This document shows, piece by piece, positions 38,552 to 50,489 of a stretch of 64,000 nucleotides of DNA. The notes under the pieces were generated by a model. The model saw only the letters and a program-made list of their open reading frames with translations. It ran no database searches and had not been told where the DNA came from. Position numbers and translations under genes: made by a program. This DNA is from Takakia lepidozioides (Eukaryota; Streptophyta; Takakiopsida; Takakiales; Takakiaceae). Numbering within the stretch: position 1 is the stretch's first letter; each line of letters begins with the position of its first letter. The stretch is taken from the NCBI GenBank assembly GCA_030704615.1, contig CM060731.1, positions 48,978,001-49,042,000 on the forward strand, read 5' to 3'.

Positions 38552-40469
38552 CTACGCTGCTACATATGGAGAGCTCCGGTCCAAGGAAGAATTCATAGCC
38601 TTGAAGGGACCAGCTCGCAAAACGTATTGGTGGTATGCTGCAGCCAAAGCAGCTCCAATGAAAGGTCCCACCCAGAAAATCCACTGCATATCCAGAGATT
38701 TCACCCAGTTAGTTCTAGACAACTACTCCAGAGAGGATTATGTGTACACATGGAAACTAACTTCCTAATACGTATTGTTAGTTTGCCCCTTGGATTGGAA
38801 CCTATTCAAAGCTCGTTGAGGTAATTAGCTCGGAGATTGTCAGACCTATGCTCTTCTCCCATTTCTATGAACCGGTTACAAGTTTTTCTTCTTACTTGAG
38901 GGAGGCGCATTTGCAGCTCTTTCCTACATTTAAATTGACATGGTCCATGTAGCAACGAGCTTGAATCTGCTTTCAGGGAAATTCCACACTGATACCTTAG
39001 CACAGCTCTGACAGAGGCAGAGGTCGGAGTTCCCCTGTCCGATAGAAATAGAGTATTTCTTTCTGACCCAGCAGTCTTATGGAATCCCGATTCAGTGCGA
39101 AAGTAGTGTTTTGCATGTTGACCAACCACATAGTTAATTTAGGACTTGGAGGACTTACGTGGTTGTCCCATGCACTGTCTCGATTGAAGATTACTGCGGA
39201 GCCGAGGCTGCGAGCTGGGTTGATGCCAGTTCCGGTAATGGGAATGGTGGCCAAGTGAACAATGATCACTGCAAACCCAATGGGTAAGGGCGCCAGCACC
39301 TGTACATAATCCACAGCATATATTCCAGATTAGCTCAAGCAAACAGCCTCATGATTTGGCACTTCTGAGATCTACATCAGAACTCTGCATTTGAAACTGG
39401 ACCAATCTCCAAGGACCTATACCTCTCTCTAGTGGACTTTCCTTATCTATTCTTTTTCCCTACAGGGAGTAGGCACTGTTGGGAATGTAAGAGCTGAAGT
39501 TGACTTATGCTTCGCTCACGTCTTTCACTCTCAGGACTGTCCTTCTAGACTGAACCCTCTACTTGCTGGCCAGGCCACCTCTCTCTTACTTACCGGCACA
39601 TGGGAATCGCGGGCATTGCGCTTCGGGTCGGTTGCAGAGAACACTGTATACACGAGTACAAACGTTCCGATGATTTCAGCAGCAAGCCCAGTGCCTAACG
39701 TGTAGCCGTGGTGAACGTAGTTGACCCCTCCTCCATTACTTTCAAAGGATGAGTGTTGCATGCCCTTCACTATGCCCACACCACATATAGCTCCCAGGCA
39801 CTGCGCCACTATGTAGGCAGCGGCGCGTGGAAGAGACACCTTTCTTGCAACAAACATACCGAATGTGACAGCTGGGTTGATGTGTCCACCTGAACATTAG
39901 CACATGTGATCCAGTTACGTTTCTACATATAGCGATCACAAAATTTGGGTTCTCTTCTTCCCATGATGTCACACCCCTGAGTTTATTTCCAAATTTCCTC
40001 CCTCTCCGAAATCTAAGTTTCTTTCTACGGACTTTCTCGTATGAGATGCTGCACGCAATTTCTGTGCGAAGTATCTTTGTCACTACATGTACATAGTGCA
40101 TATCCACTGCACGGAAGCCAGTTCGACACAGGCGGATTGATCATGCATAGCAACGCATTGAGCCAATCTTGAAATTTCAAGCGAATCGTGTATCGTACCT
40201 GAGATACCAGCAGTGCAATAGACGAGGATAAAAATCATCCCTCCAACTGCCCAGGCGATACCAAGAAGCCCTACGCCTTCACATCCCGGATTGCGACTTT
40301 CGCCGATAATGGTGGAAACTGTGATGTATAGAAACAGTAAGGCTGCAACGAATTCGGCAATAACTGCACGGTAGAACGACCAACTGGCTAACTCTATTGT
40401 GTCCACCAGCGGAGCTGGTGGTGGATCTGTGTAGTCCTTGAAGCCTGTCTCTGCGCCCGCCTTCGCCAT
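38552..40469 (-). CDS. PIP2-type plasma-membrane aquaporin, four exons
   Basis: Water channel of the plasma membrane. Minus-strand exons 40469-40199, 39889-39594, 39299-39159, 38683-38552; phases join to a 279-residue protein, typical of PIPs. The short N-terminus ([20 protein letters not shown] then SFYRA) is PIP2-like. Both pore motifs are present: [11 protein letters not shown] at the exon 1/2 junction and [11 protein letters not shown] in exon 3. Loop B keeps the phosphorylation-type ARKVSLPRA. The C-terminus, [16 protein letters not shown], is short. Exon order and junction sites follow the plant PIP pattern. No damage is seen, so this is likely a working gene. The promoter holds short direct repeats (40560-40735). 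Confidence 0.95.
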
Positions 40470-40565
40470 CTCTCTTCCTCTCTCTACACAGACAAAGACA
40501 CACACATATGTAAACGCCCCAGGTAGAAAGTGATCAGCGTTTCTTGAGTTTATACGAGCAACCTA

Positions 40566-40735
40566 TCGCAGCACTATCGGAGCACTATCGACGACTTTCT
40601 GGTCCTCAGTCTACTGCCTCGGTCTACTGCTGCAGATCTTGCTCGGCAATTGCTCCCTCCCTCTATCCTGTAGCTGGTACGGTGGGCACCCAATTTTGAG
40701 CACCCAATTCATGGGCACCCAATTTTGAGCTCCAA
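40566..40735 (-). promoter_or_regulatory. Short direct repeats upstream of the aquaporin start
   Basis: About 100-270 bases upstream of the ATG: GGGCACCCAATTTTGAGC twice (40683 and 40712), AGCACTATCG twice near 40570-40590, GGTCTACTGC or a near copy twice near 40610-40630. No factor can be assigned. Confidence 0.4.
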
Positions 40736-41601
40736 GCGGGCGTCCACAAGCAGCCCAAAAACAGTAATTTCTCAAGGGAAGAATGAACGTGCCAACACCG
40801 TCAGCTCACACAAACAACACGGTTTCATCTAACGGCTCATGCTAAAATGCCATCGACCAGCCTGGATGTGATATAGAGTGAGAGAGACTAGGTAGTGTAG
40901 TGTCAAGAATATACTGAGTGTCATAGCCTACCGAAAGCGACAGATACATCACGAACAGACATAATAGTGGTCCCCGACCAAAATGTCCACCGAAGGGGCC
41001 GTCAGCTATGCCAGTTCGATAGATAAGAGCGGGATTGCTCTCACGGAGCTACATGCAGCCTCTTTTGGCCCTCTAAATGTGAGTAAGAGCAAGATGCTTA
41101 CAGGCGCCGCCTGCTGACTAAGTTGCATATAACATAGCTTGATCAATATAATCTATGTTCCACTCTCTGTACAAACAAGTATTATTGTGCTACTAGTCTG
41201 TCAGAAATGCAATCATTGGGTCTCATCACAATGTACTGACTAGGCACCTATTGCAGCATCAGGCAAGTCTGAGCTTCATTCATTGTCTCTGGTTTTAAGT
41301 AGCCTTACATGTTGTGGGGTCTTCCAAATCGCTTTGCAGTGGCGTGGCAGGCTGTTCTCCAACACAATGCAGCGGTGGCTCACATCCAACGCGTTCCAAA
41401 AGATCTGTGGCCAGGCTCTCAAGAGAGCCCAACTAACACAGAAGTCTAGTACAAGACGAAGATTCTTCCGTCAGAAACTTAAATGAATGCCTCCTCCACC
41501 AGCTACTACCTTTAACCACTTTCTTATAGAGATCTTGCAACTCGAAACACCCCACGGTAACTTTAGCAGGGAAAATGCTCCAAACAATCTCTCGGGACTC
41601 C

Positions 41602-41633
<32 letters not shown>

Positions 41634-43397
41634 ACAACACAGTCTCTCTCTTCAGCACCGCATCCCTTTATGTAGCTCTCCCTTTTTTTGCGTCTCCTAT
41701 GAGAAAAAGGTCCCGGACCCGGGCCGGTACGCCTACGTGGCCCGCCGCCACCCGCAGCCGCGCCTGCGCCTCACATCCGCGCAGTCACCGCGACGACGCC
41801 GATGAGCCGGCACCCGGTCTAAAGTCCATTTTTGGTTATAACGAACATTAAATTCAAGAATTGTGCATACAGAGATACGTTACCCAGAGAGCAGTCTCTG
41901 TTGAAATTGAGTGATACTGGATTGAATTCCTATAGCCTCGCACCTAGAGTTTTTTTTTTAAATATATATAGGGGATGAAGCCCCAACATTTTATTGAATA
42001 AAGGCGAATTTTTTATTTTAACCAAAAAAGAAAATTCTACTTCAAGGGATTATTATTTTTTAAAGGGATTTCTGTGTCCTGGGAAGTTCAGTGGATGCCC
42101 ATCTTCATGCATAGTCATACATGTATGGAAATACATGCGAAATACCTATATGGTTGTGGGCCCCTTAGGTTCAGATGTTCAGATACCCTCAAACAATATT
42201 ATGCAAATACATGAGAAATATATGGTCATGCATGTGTGCTCGAATCCTGCTTACCATGTTGTGTGGTATTAGTTTCTCTGCGCTGTGCCCTAGCTTTGTG
42301 CTAGGCGTTTACTGGGAAAGAGGTTAGGTTTTCCTGTCACTGTAATGAAGGGGCCTCTTTCTTTTTCTTTTGAAAAAACAAATATGAGATTCTCCTGCTC
42401 TTTTTACTATCTAGTATTGACTCTATCTGACTCTTTAACCCTACCGACTCCAGTCGCTGGTTAACTTCATATCTCCATGTGGTTAACTGCGATCCGAAAG
42501 GTAATATCTTTTTTTTTCTTTTTTTTTTTGCAGAGGCACCGGTGACAAAACAAAAGGGGCCCCTTGAAGTTCCCCAAAAACAGATAATATAGGTACATAA
42601 AACTGCAACGCAGCCAATAAAACTTAATAATTATTGTTTAAAGACATAAATAATAAGTACAATAAGAAAAAATGGTTGCACCCTCACTAGTCCAGGCTGG
42701 TTAGTCCCTGGTGAATGTTTTCTAAAGGGAATGGGACACAGAGATCTTCTCACAAGTGGGTACCGTCTGGCATGCCACGTGTGACAGATCACTTAAGTGG
42801 GTCCCTCTGACTTTGTGGTTGAAGGAAAATTCCTGAACACCAGAGACTCATCCATCAGATCCCCAACAGATTTCATCCCAAGGAAACAGCTCACATCATA
42901 CTCTACTCACCCTTGCAAAATTCCAAATTCAATGGATCTTTGAAGGAAGAAAGGAAGGGACGGTAGGGTGAAGGAGTGGCTGATATGTAAGGGCCTGTGT
43001 GAGGAGAGCTGAGAAGTAGGATATGTGAGGCGGTTGGACGGTGCCCCGGGGGCCCCTCCCTTGTACACCTTTCCATGCCGCCGCCAGGGAGGGTTTACTT
43101 ATGTTATTTAGGAGGACCCTTCAATAGATCACTTTGCTTTGTGGGGATGAGCTCCAGGTTTGGTGGGCTTTGGCATTGCCAGTGGGGACTCATATAAGGG
43201 AAGTATATAAAGGAAGGTGAGGGCTCCACTCTGCAGGACTTCTTCCGCCTCAATCTTTTATTTACTCGGTGGGCTCTGCAAGCAGGCAACCAAGAGTTTG
43301 ATTCATGGATTTTGAGCCGCCAAATTTAGCCCGCTTCTACCTCTGTGATTTTCAAGAGGCTTGTTTTTCTTGTGGTTTTGTGTTATGGAGATTTTGA
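40736..43397. other. Long intergenic stretch, repeats only
   Basis: A CT-dinucleotide run lies at about 41600-41635, a GC-rich patch at 41705-41820, T-rich runs at 42505-42530. The open frames are short and lack motifs. An ATATAAAGG box near 43205 may belong to an unrecognised repeat. I see no supported gene. Confidence 0.4.
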
Positions 43398-43405
43398 GTT
43401 CAGAC

Positions 43406-44337
43406 CAGTGTTGTGCAGGTTCTGCCTTTTTAAGAAACCCGCCGGGTCTGGATACGGATTTTTTTTTCGAGCCAAGTCCGGGTCCGGATCCGGGTTTTTG
43501 AAATTTGGAAAATCCGGGTCCGGGTTTGTCAACACAGACTCGGGTTAGGGTCCGGGTAGTTGTTGGGAAATATTAGCGGGTTCACGGGTTCGGATCCGGG
43601 TCCTAATTTATTGATTAAATAAATTAGAAAATTAAGACTAATTAGGGATAAATTTATTTTTGGCTGGAAAAAACTTTAAATCCTAATAATGAATTTTATT
43701 TTAAGAGAGATTCCTTCAAAATATACCATGAATATGAATATGTATACCATGAATAAGAATTAAATAAAGTTTGAGTTCCATTTTCTATTTTTCAATATCA
43801 ATTCTTTAAACATGTTAAGAATAGTAATATGCCTCCAGGGTAGATCACTATAGCATGGATGTGTGGGATTTGGCATAATAATAATATATGACGTCTCCTT
43901 TGGGAGGTGTAAATTATGGTCCCAGACGGCACAACTTTGTGACACCACTCGGGGGATTGAACCCACAACCGCTTTTGAGGTGGTATGTGGGCATTACCAC
44001 TGGGCTACAACGTGGTGGGGCTGGCTGCTGCGGCCTATTGCTGCTGGTCCCCTCCACATATATGACAAAACCTACCAGATCTAAGGTGGACCCCGCATGC
44101 CCCATCAAAATTTAAGACCCGGACCCTGACCCGCTACATTGGCCCACGGGTAGCGGGTTTAACGGGTTCTGGACCCAGCGAGGCGGGTCCGGGTCCGGTT
44201 CCGGGTTCATTTTAGAAATGAATCCGGGTCAGAGTCCGGGTTTTTTGTGATAGCAGGGGTCCGAGTGAGGGTCCGGGTAACCCGGATCCTAACCCGCCCG
44301 GTACCCGCCTTCAAAACCCGGATCCGCACAACACTGG
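43406..44337. mobile_element. Non-autonomous hAT-like DNA transposon 1
   Basis: Begins CAGTGTTGTGC and ends GCACAACACTGG, giving inverted termini. An 8-bp target duplication, GTTCAGAC, flanks it (43398-43405 and 44338-44345). Eight-base duplications and CAGTG-type ends are features of the hAT superfamily. Both sub-terminal regions are packed with CCGGGTCCGGGT-like repeats. There is no transposase. A tRNA-like SINE sits in the middle. Confidence 0.8.
43945..44012 (-). repeat. tRNA-derived SINE head nested in hAT-like element 1
   Basis: Minus strand: A-box TGTAGCCCAGTGG near 44009-43998, B-box GGTTCAATCCC at 43963-43953. Promoter boxes lie in tRNA order and spacing but without a full tRNA fold. 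Confidence 0.6.
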
Positions 44338-44345
44338 GTTCAGAC

Positions 44346-46672
44346 ATCATTTCGAATGGAATCTCTGTCGGCTACCTAATGAAGTTCAAACTTCAAACCT
44401 TTGTTGGGTATCTCCGTATCCCACAATGGACATAGGTAGGCATGTCTCCAAGAAGTTTCCCACATCAAGTACATGCACTGAAGAGATACATTGGGTCTTG
44501 TGTCTTCCTTTCAGAGATGGGTATTCAAATGTACACAAAAATATTGAACTCTGATATGCAATCTTCCAGTATACCCATCGTGGTAAAGTGATATTACTAC
44601 CTATTACTACAAAGTATTTGCTTCAGTCAATACATGGGTATTTGGCGCCACACATATGAGTTCAGAGCACACTGCACAGTACGAAAAAGCTCTGGCACGA
44701 TCGCTACTGCTACTGAAAAAACATCTCGTGTCAGATTGTTTCCCTGGTGCTAGCACTTGATTGAAGTAGCCATTACTGGGTGCCAGTGATGGATGACACT
44801 TAGAGAATGTATGATGTATCATCTCAGCTCGGTGGATTTTAGTGGAGTGCTCGTCCGTTGTTAGTAATCGTGTACTCGCACAGTCATTTAAACTTTTGTG
44901 CACATGATGCCTGTGAACCTGAGTACGTATAATGTATGAACAAACACGTTCAATTCTGGGTTTGAATGCGACTTGTAGAGCTGTTGATGAGCTGTTAGAT
45001 GCAAGATGGGCAGCACGTCATGTGATGTGTGCTCTTCAGTCCACGTGAAGATCATTTTGTCGGGTTTCCTGCTGTCTGCACACCATGCAGAAGATGCAAT
45101 GCTTTGTACTTGTACCGAGTACCGTTCTCATTAGATCATCTTCCACCTGAATTGAATTGTACTGACTATGTTTAATTTAATCTCATCGGCATTTACAACC
45201 GATTCTAGCAGTCAGGCTAACTGTCAAAGTTGTATGACATAATTAACTGACAGACAACATGCTTTCCGTTGCAGGTTGCAAATCTTGTGAATGGAATATC
45301 TTGTGACCCCGTGAGTGCTCAAGTTTTGGGGTAAACATATACCTACATGGCCCGGTCTGACTGATGCTATTGATTGAGCACTACCTTTGTAGTGTACACG
45401 CAAAAGAAGTGTTTCAATGAGCTCGTTACTGTACAGAGCAACTGTCAATGTGGAGTCTGCAATTTGCTAAGAAAAAGAGGAGAGAGACACTGTATATTAG
45501 CAAAGTAGCTTAAGGCACGGAGAAGTCGAAGGTAGTCGGCAATGATCGCCGGCAGCAACGTTCGGGTGCGCTTTGTGGCATGGCGGTTCCTGTTAGGGGT
45601 CCACAGCCTGTACCCCACCATTGTGCTCTCTCTCTCTCTCTCTCTCGATGCAGTACGACGCATGTGTGTAGATTTCCCAGTAGAATTCTACCACTTGTCA
45701 GACCTGCGTTCGATATCTCGTGCTGTGTACTTGAGATTTTGGATACTCGAAGGGTTCATTTGACGTCTGATGTCAACAGTTCATTTTATCTAAGGAGACT
45801 TGTTACACTGGAATTCATTTTGCAATCGGTGCTCTGATCGCCATTGCTGTCTATGTCAATAAGCCCTACTAGAGCGTTACATACTGTATGCGGGCCTACT
45901 TATCGAGTTAGCTGAAAGCTAAATTAGGTTTCCGAGGTCTTCACACACACACACATGTTCACACTTGCTCGCACTCGGCAGAGCTGTACGTTTCTCACAT
46001 CCGACAGCTACACGTTCTTACTATATTGTTGGGAAAACGCGAAGCCATGATCAGATTATGAATTATAGCATCAGATGCAGCTCTCTGGAAATCTCAGCGC
46101 CTGCACTCCCAGGGGTCATCTACTCTGGCAGTCGGGATGTGGCCACTACAGCAGGCCAATGGGTTCAAAGAAGTGCAGATCTATATCTATGTAGATCGTA
46201 GCAATTTCCAGTATACCGACCAAAAGGCTTGCATCACAGTGGATTCTGAACAAGAAATTATGATCCGAAGATCAATTCTGCTAGTGCTGTCCAAACTCGG
46301 CAATTGGCAACCTCACTACTGGCTTGATGTAATCACTGAATGACATCACACGAACTAGCACACGAAGTAAACAAGAGAAATCCAACAATGATCAGCAACA
46401 CAAATGGCATTCTTTGCCGACCGATGAAGAGCTTCACATTGAAGTGATGCACTTCGGTGCATGTGGATACGACCCAGCTCGAAGGCGACAACGTGGATTT
46501 GAAACAGATTGTTTAGAAAATACATTAATGGCACAACGGGGCGCTCTAACTTTCCAAGACAGCGCTCGGTTCTTACATCCAAATCTAGGTGAACTTAAAG
46601 AATTATCGGAAATCTTACCTTGAGCCCTCCTGGGCGGTTACAAGGCTGCATCATAGTGTCTTTCAAGAACGA
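44346..46672. other. Intergenic, no gene recognised
   Basis: A CT run at about 45625-45650 and a CA run near 45945. Small open frames only. Confidence 0.4.
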
Positions 46673-47293
46673 TCAGTGCCGGGATCGTCGTCTAGAGAAA
46701 AAAAAAAAAATGGCATTGCGGATAGTGGACCATCGCAAGATACGTAAACCCCTAGAGGAGCCCTTCTTCTCAGGCTTTCGCCTGGATTTGACATCACCTC
46801 CACCAGTCGAGTAACCCATTGGACCGGAGTGACTTGTGCCGTATCCGCTACTCGGGAAGTTGGTACGGGATCCGCGAGGAAGGTCGTATCGACTAGTCAT
46901 AGAGACCCGTATCTGGGCAGGCACTGATCGTGACCGGTGGAAGAAATCGGCTTGATCTTCTACAATTGTTTCTAGGGTCTTCCTCATATGGGGTGCTTTG
47001 TACGATTCCACTCTCGTCATCCTCTGAATGGATGGTTGTTCGGGCACCGTCGACACTCTAGCCATCCTGTAACTGAATGGTTGATCGAGCACCTCGGAGA
47101 AATCGTGCAGGATACGTATCTTTTCTCTCTTACCTGACATATTTGTCCCCGCCCCCATAGAGTGTGGTGCATCATAGTTTTGACGAGGGTCCGCACGCAT
47201 CAAGGGTGCTATCTCCTTTCTCAAATCCGCATCATACAAATTCCTCCTCCCCTGTTTCGACCTTCCCATTCTCCTGAACTTCGAATATGACAA
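46673..47293 (-). CDS. Hypothetical protein, basic and low-complexity
   Basis: Minus-strand open frame of 206 codons from an ATG at 47293. It is rich in Arg, Ser and Gly, with no signal peptide or helix-rich membrane segment. Pieces such as IRILHDFSEVLDQPFSYRMA look like genuine protein rather than chance, and the frame is long for this composition, but I do not recognise a family. The last codons run through an A-rich stretch at 46700, so the real end may be spliced. It could be an exon of a longer minus-strand gene. Confidence 0.35.
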   Translation of the reverse strand: MSYSKFRRMGRSKQGRRNLYDADLRKEIAPLMRADPRQNYDAPHSMGAGTNMSGKREKIRILHDFSEVLDQPFSYRMARVSTVPEQPSIQRMTRVESYKAPHMRKTLETIVEDQADFFHRSRSVPAQIRVSMTSRYDLPRGSRTNFPSSGYGTSHSGPMGYSTGGGDVKSRRKPEKKGSSRGLRILRWSTIRNAIFFFFSRRRSRH

Positions 47294-47899
47294 TGTTCCT
47301 CACACCAACTTGCGAGCCGAATGCATACCACCTCCAGAAAACCGATAGCTCTCGAGAAGAAAACCCTGTGCAGCAAAGCTCTCTGATCCAAAGGCGCTCC
47401 ACTTTTGTGCTGGGTAGCGAACGATTGCACGATATATGATTAATGTCCTTCTCTGTTCATGCATCAATTGAACAAGCGGCCCCTCAGTCAAACACGCATA
47501 TAGAAGACTGTCCAAAAGGATGGCCGCCAAACAGTTTCAAGTCTCGACACCTGCAGCCCACCTGTAGCAGGGCAGCCATACTCGGAGAAAATGGAGGGCG
47601 CTGTCTCCCAGCTGCAGATACCCAAGCACAACATAACCTAGACCCACACCAGGCTGTGCCCTGTTGCTCCTCTGACTCTTGACCGATTCCCAGCAGCCCT
47701 GCGCAAGCTCGAAGCTACTTACATGGTCTACGTCTCTCTCTCGCGCAGCGCCCGGCAGCCGCCCTGATTTGCGTTCAACAAAGACTGTTTTGACTGAGTG
47801 GATGGATGATCGTCCACACCAACATCCCATCAGAGTAAGTGGCTGAGTCTTTTTCTTTTGAAAATATCATAGCAATAGACATTTCATTATTCTCTGGAG

Positions 47900-48232
47900 T
47901 TGTCGCTCTCCCTCTCTCTTTTAATACAGTTGGTGAAGTTGGTATGGTACCCAACAAAAAGGCCATCTTTTCCGCATGTAAATGGGACCCATATATTTAT
48001 GGATGGGCCACCCGTTAGCATGAGAATCTATGGCAAAAGGTGGGCATCATATTTGAATGTTGAATGTGTGATTGAATCTTCTCTATATTTTGTGAATGGA
48101 TGGCCACCTATGGTAACATCTACTGACTCGTCCGGAATGAAGTTGCGGGAAAAAGAGATATACTTCGGCCGAGGTGGCGTAACTAAGAAAACATCAAATA
48201 GGGTAGAGATACAGTTATGGCTTGACAGTTAA
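47900..48232 (+). CDS. Hypothetical exon or protein remnant
   Basis: Plus-strand open frame of 110 codons. After a CT-rich start it reads KLVWYPTKRPSFPHVNG, VNGWPPMVTSTDSSGMKL and similar, with balanced composition. It ends 50 bases before hAT-like element 2. No family recognised; the start shown is only the first in-frame codon. Confidence 0.3.
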   Translation: MSLSLSLLIQLVKLVWYPTKRPSFPHVNGTHIFMDGPPVSMRIYGKRWASYLNVECVIESSLYFVNGWPPMVTSTDSSGMKLREKEIYFGRGGVTKKTSNRVEIQLWLDS

Positions 48233-48291
48233 TGAAATGTGTACAATTTTTTGTATTTTCAACTTTAGAGGCTATGTAAGGGGGTTTATAT

Positions 48292-49020
48292 CAGTGTTGG
48301 GCGGTTCTCTGGTTTTGGGTAGAACCTGCAGGGTAGGTTCTACTTGTGGAAGGTAAATAGAGAACCTCCAGGGCAGGGTACTTAAAAACATGGACAGCTA
48401 GAGAACCTGCGGTGCAGGGTATATCTTCGAGTTACATTTTCGGGGGTATGTTTTATACCGGTTCTTTAATGCAATTATCCGCCAAATCCGGTGCTCGGGT
48501 ATATGGGTAGAGAACCGTAATAGAGAACCAAGAGACCCGGTTCCGAGTCCCGGTTCTGAGTTCAAAAGTTATTATGGACAGAATAAATAAAAAATGTGCA
48601 TGTATGAGATGGCCACAATTATCAATAATTAAGCTCATTTTCTAGCACAACTAACACTAAACTTCCTCTAGATTGCACCGTTGGCTTGTTGGCATTCAGT
48701 TCTAGCATTTTCACTACCCTTCTTCTTCCTCAAGGCTTCCACGCTAACCTTAGATAACTGCCCTTATACCCTAGGTATGTGTCGGGTGCAGTTACCCTTA
48801 CCCTCCCTTCTCATTCCAACTTGTAGGTCGGGTTCTTATGGATACTAGCTATTAGAGAACCGCTGGTTCAGTGAAGTTCAGGGGTAAATAGATATTGGTA
48901 TCCGCCGGTTCAATCTTGACTAGGGTATTTGAAATTTTAATACCCGAGGTTAAGAGGGCATATACCCAGGTCCGGAACCGGCGGTTCTTTCACCCAAAAC
49001 CAGAGAACCGCCCAACACTG
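48292..49020. mobile_element. Non-autonomous hAT-like DNA transposon 2
   Basis: Perfect inverted termini of about 29 bases, beginning CAGTGTTGGGCGGTTCTCTG and ending in its complement CAGAGAACCGCCCAACACTG. A perfect 8-bp target duplication, GTTTATAT, flanks it (48284-48291 and 49021-49028). The interior repeats AGAACC/GGTTCT and AACCTGCAGGGTA units near both ends. There is no transposase frame. A member of the same type as 43406-44337 but with different sub-terminal repeats. Confidence 0.92.
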
Positions 49021-49028
49021 GTTTATAT

Positions 49029-49689
49029 AGGACAGATTTATTTAGTTGAAAGTTTAATGGAATTATGCCCTTTTTCAAGGTTAAGGAAATTTAGGGAATC
49101 TTGACTCTATTAGGGTGGGCCATGTTCCTATTAGGGTTCACTTTGTTCCTTGGAGCTTGGGATCATCACCATTTTAAAAGATAAGGATATCATTGGAAAG
49201 CTCTTCATCTGCCCCATCTTTTTCTAATTGGAACAATTTTCAATAGACCTCATCTACCTGGAGTAATTTGAGTTTTCACAACTTACCATAATAGCTACAC
49301 CTGCTAAATGACCTTGGGTTGTAACTTGTAACCCTTCTAGAAAATAAAGATACCATTGGAAAGCTCTTTGTATGCCCCATCATTTTGTAGTTATAGCAAG
49401 AGTTCATCGACCTAGGATAAACTGAATGTAAAACAAAGGTTAGATAGTTTATTCCTCTTTGGGTAAATTTATTGACCAATCGTGGTGCACCCACCTTGAA
49501 AATGCTCTAACACCTTCCCGAGATGGGTGTGCCATAGGGGTAAATTGGTGCACCGCACCCCATGTTTGAAGTTGGTGTGAAGATTAGGTGGTCCAGGAAT
49601 TAAAAAGCGGGGGTTATAGTATGCTACACGAGGAGGTGAATTAATAATTGTCATGTAAGGGGGTTAAAAAAAACATAGGAAGGTGAGAC
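49029..49689. other. Non-coding, nothing recognised
   Basis: Contains two related stretches (about 49180-49220 and 49340-49390) sharing TACCATTGGAAAGCTCTT-like sequence, suggesting an old duplication. No gene. Confidence 0.4.
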
Positions 49690-49910
49690 CTATTAAATAG
49701 GGGATGGTTCACGCCCCATGGGGAAGCAAGTGTTATCTAGGGGTGACATGTGTTCGAGGGCAACCTTTTAGAAAGGTCCCACTGCTGGAGGGCTCAGCGT
49801 GCTTCTAGAAGGTCCCATAGCCCTCCGGGGGTATATAAAGAGAGCGGGGCTCTCTTCCCCTGCGTCTTATTATTTATTCACTTACTACTTACTAGTACTT
49901 AGCAGCGACC
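49690..49910 (+). repeat. LTR-like promoter repeat, copy B
   Basis: Same motif order as 27660-27850: GACATGTGTTC, CCTTTTAGAA, GGTCCCA, then a TATA box in GTATATAAAGAG near 49832. It ends at the start of the fold-back arm. Confidence 0.6.
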
Positions 49911-50105
49911 AAAAGTACTTGGAATTCCACATCTCCCACACCGCAGATCCAAAAATCATGAGACCAAGCCCTTGCACCCCTCCTCGTCAAGGGCTTTCCA
50001 ACAGCACCAAGCACCAAGCACCGGGGTTGGGGCCTCCCGGTTTGGTACATCTCAACGACGCTACAAAACAAAACAAAACAAACGTCTCGCTTCATATGTT
50101 AAATA
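49908..50105 (+). repeat. Left arm of a long inverted repeat
   Basis: About 195 bases matched in inverse orientation by 50490-50705. Shared landmarks are TACTTGGAATTCCACATCTC, AAATCATGAGACCAAGCCC and an AAAAC repeat. Confidence 0.88.
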
Positions 50106-50489
50106 GTTCAGGGATGGGGGCTTATTCATCATTTGCTCTACTTCTATTAATTTATTATGTCATGGTTTGGGTGTTTTTTTTGGCCCTACGTGTGCAGAGC
50201 CCCCAAATTCACAAAAAATAGTAAAAAAAGCAAAGTGGGCATTCTTGGGACAATGGTTGGAGCCTCGAGGGGAGAGAGGAGAGATATCATGGCAAGGCCT
50301 CCGATTCAAATCTGGTCGTAGGCTCTCTTGAGGAAAAATGATGAGATATGGCTAAAACGAATTTCAAGTACTTTTGGTTGCAGCTGGACAATGATTGGAG
50401 CCTCCACAATGATTGGAGCCTCCACAGGTGATATGGCTTGCTTCATATATTGATGCACTTGGACTTGGACACTTGGGCCAACGGCACAG

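Noticed and set aside
41575-41820. Coding region across the CT run and GC-rich patch
   Set aside because: The frames are driven by the CT repeat and Arg/Pro-rich GC composition, not by a recognisable protein.
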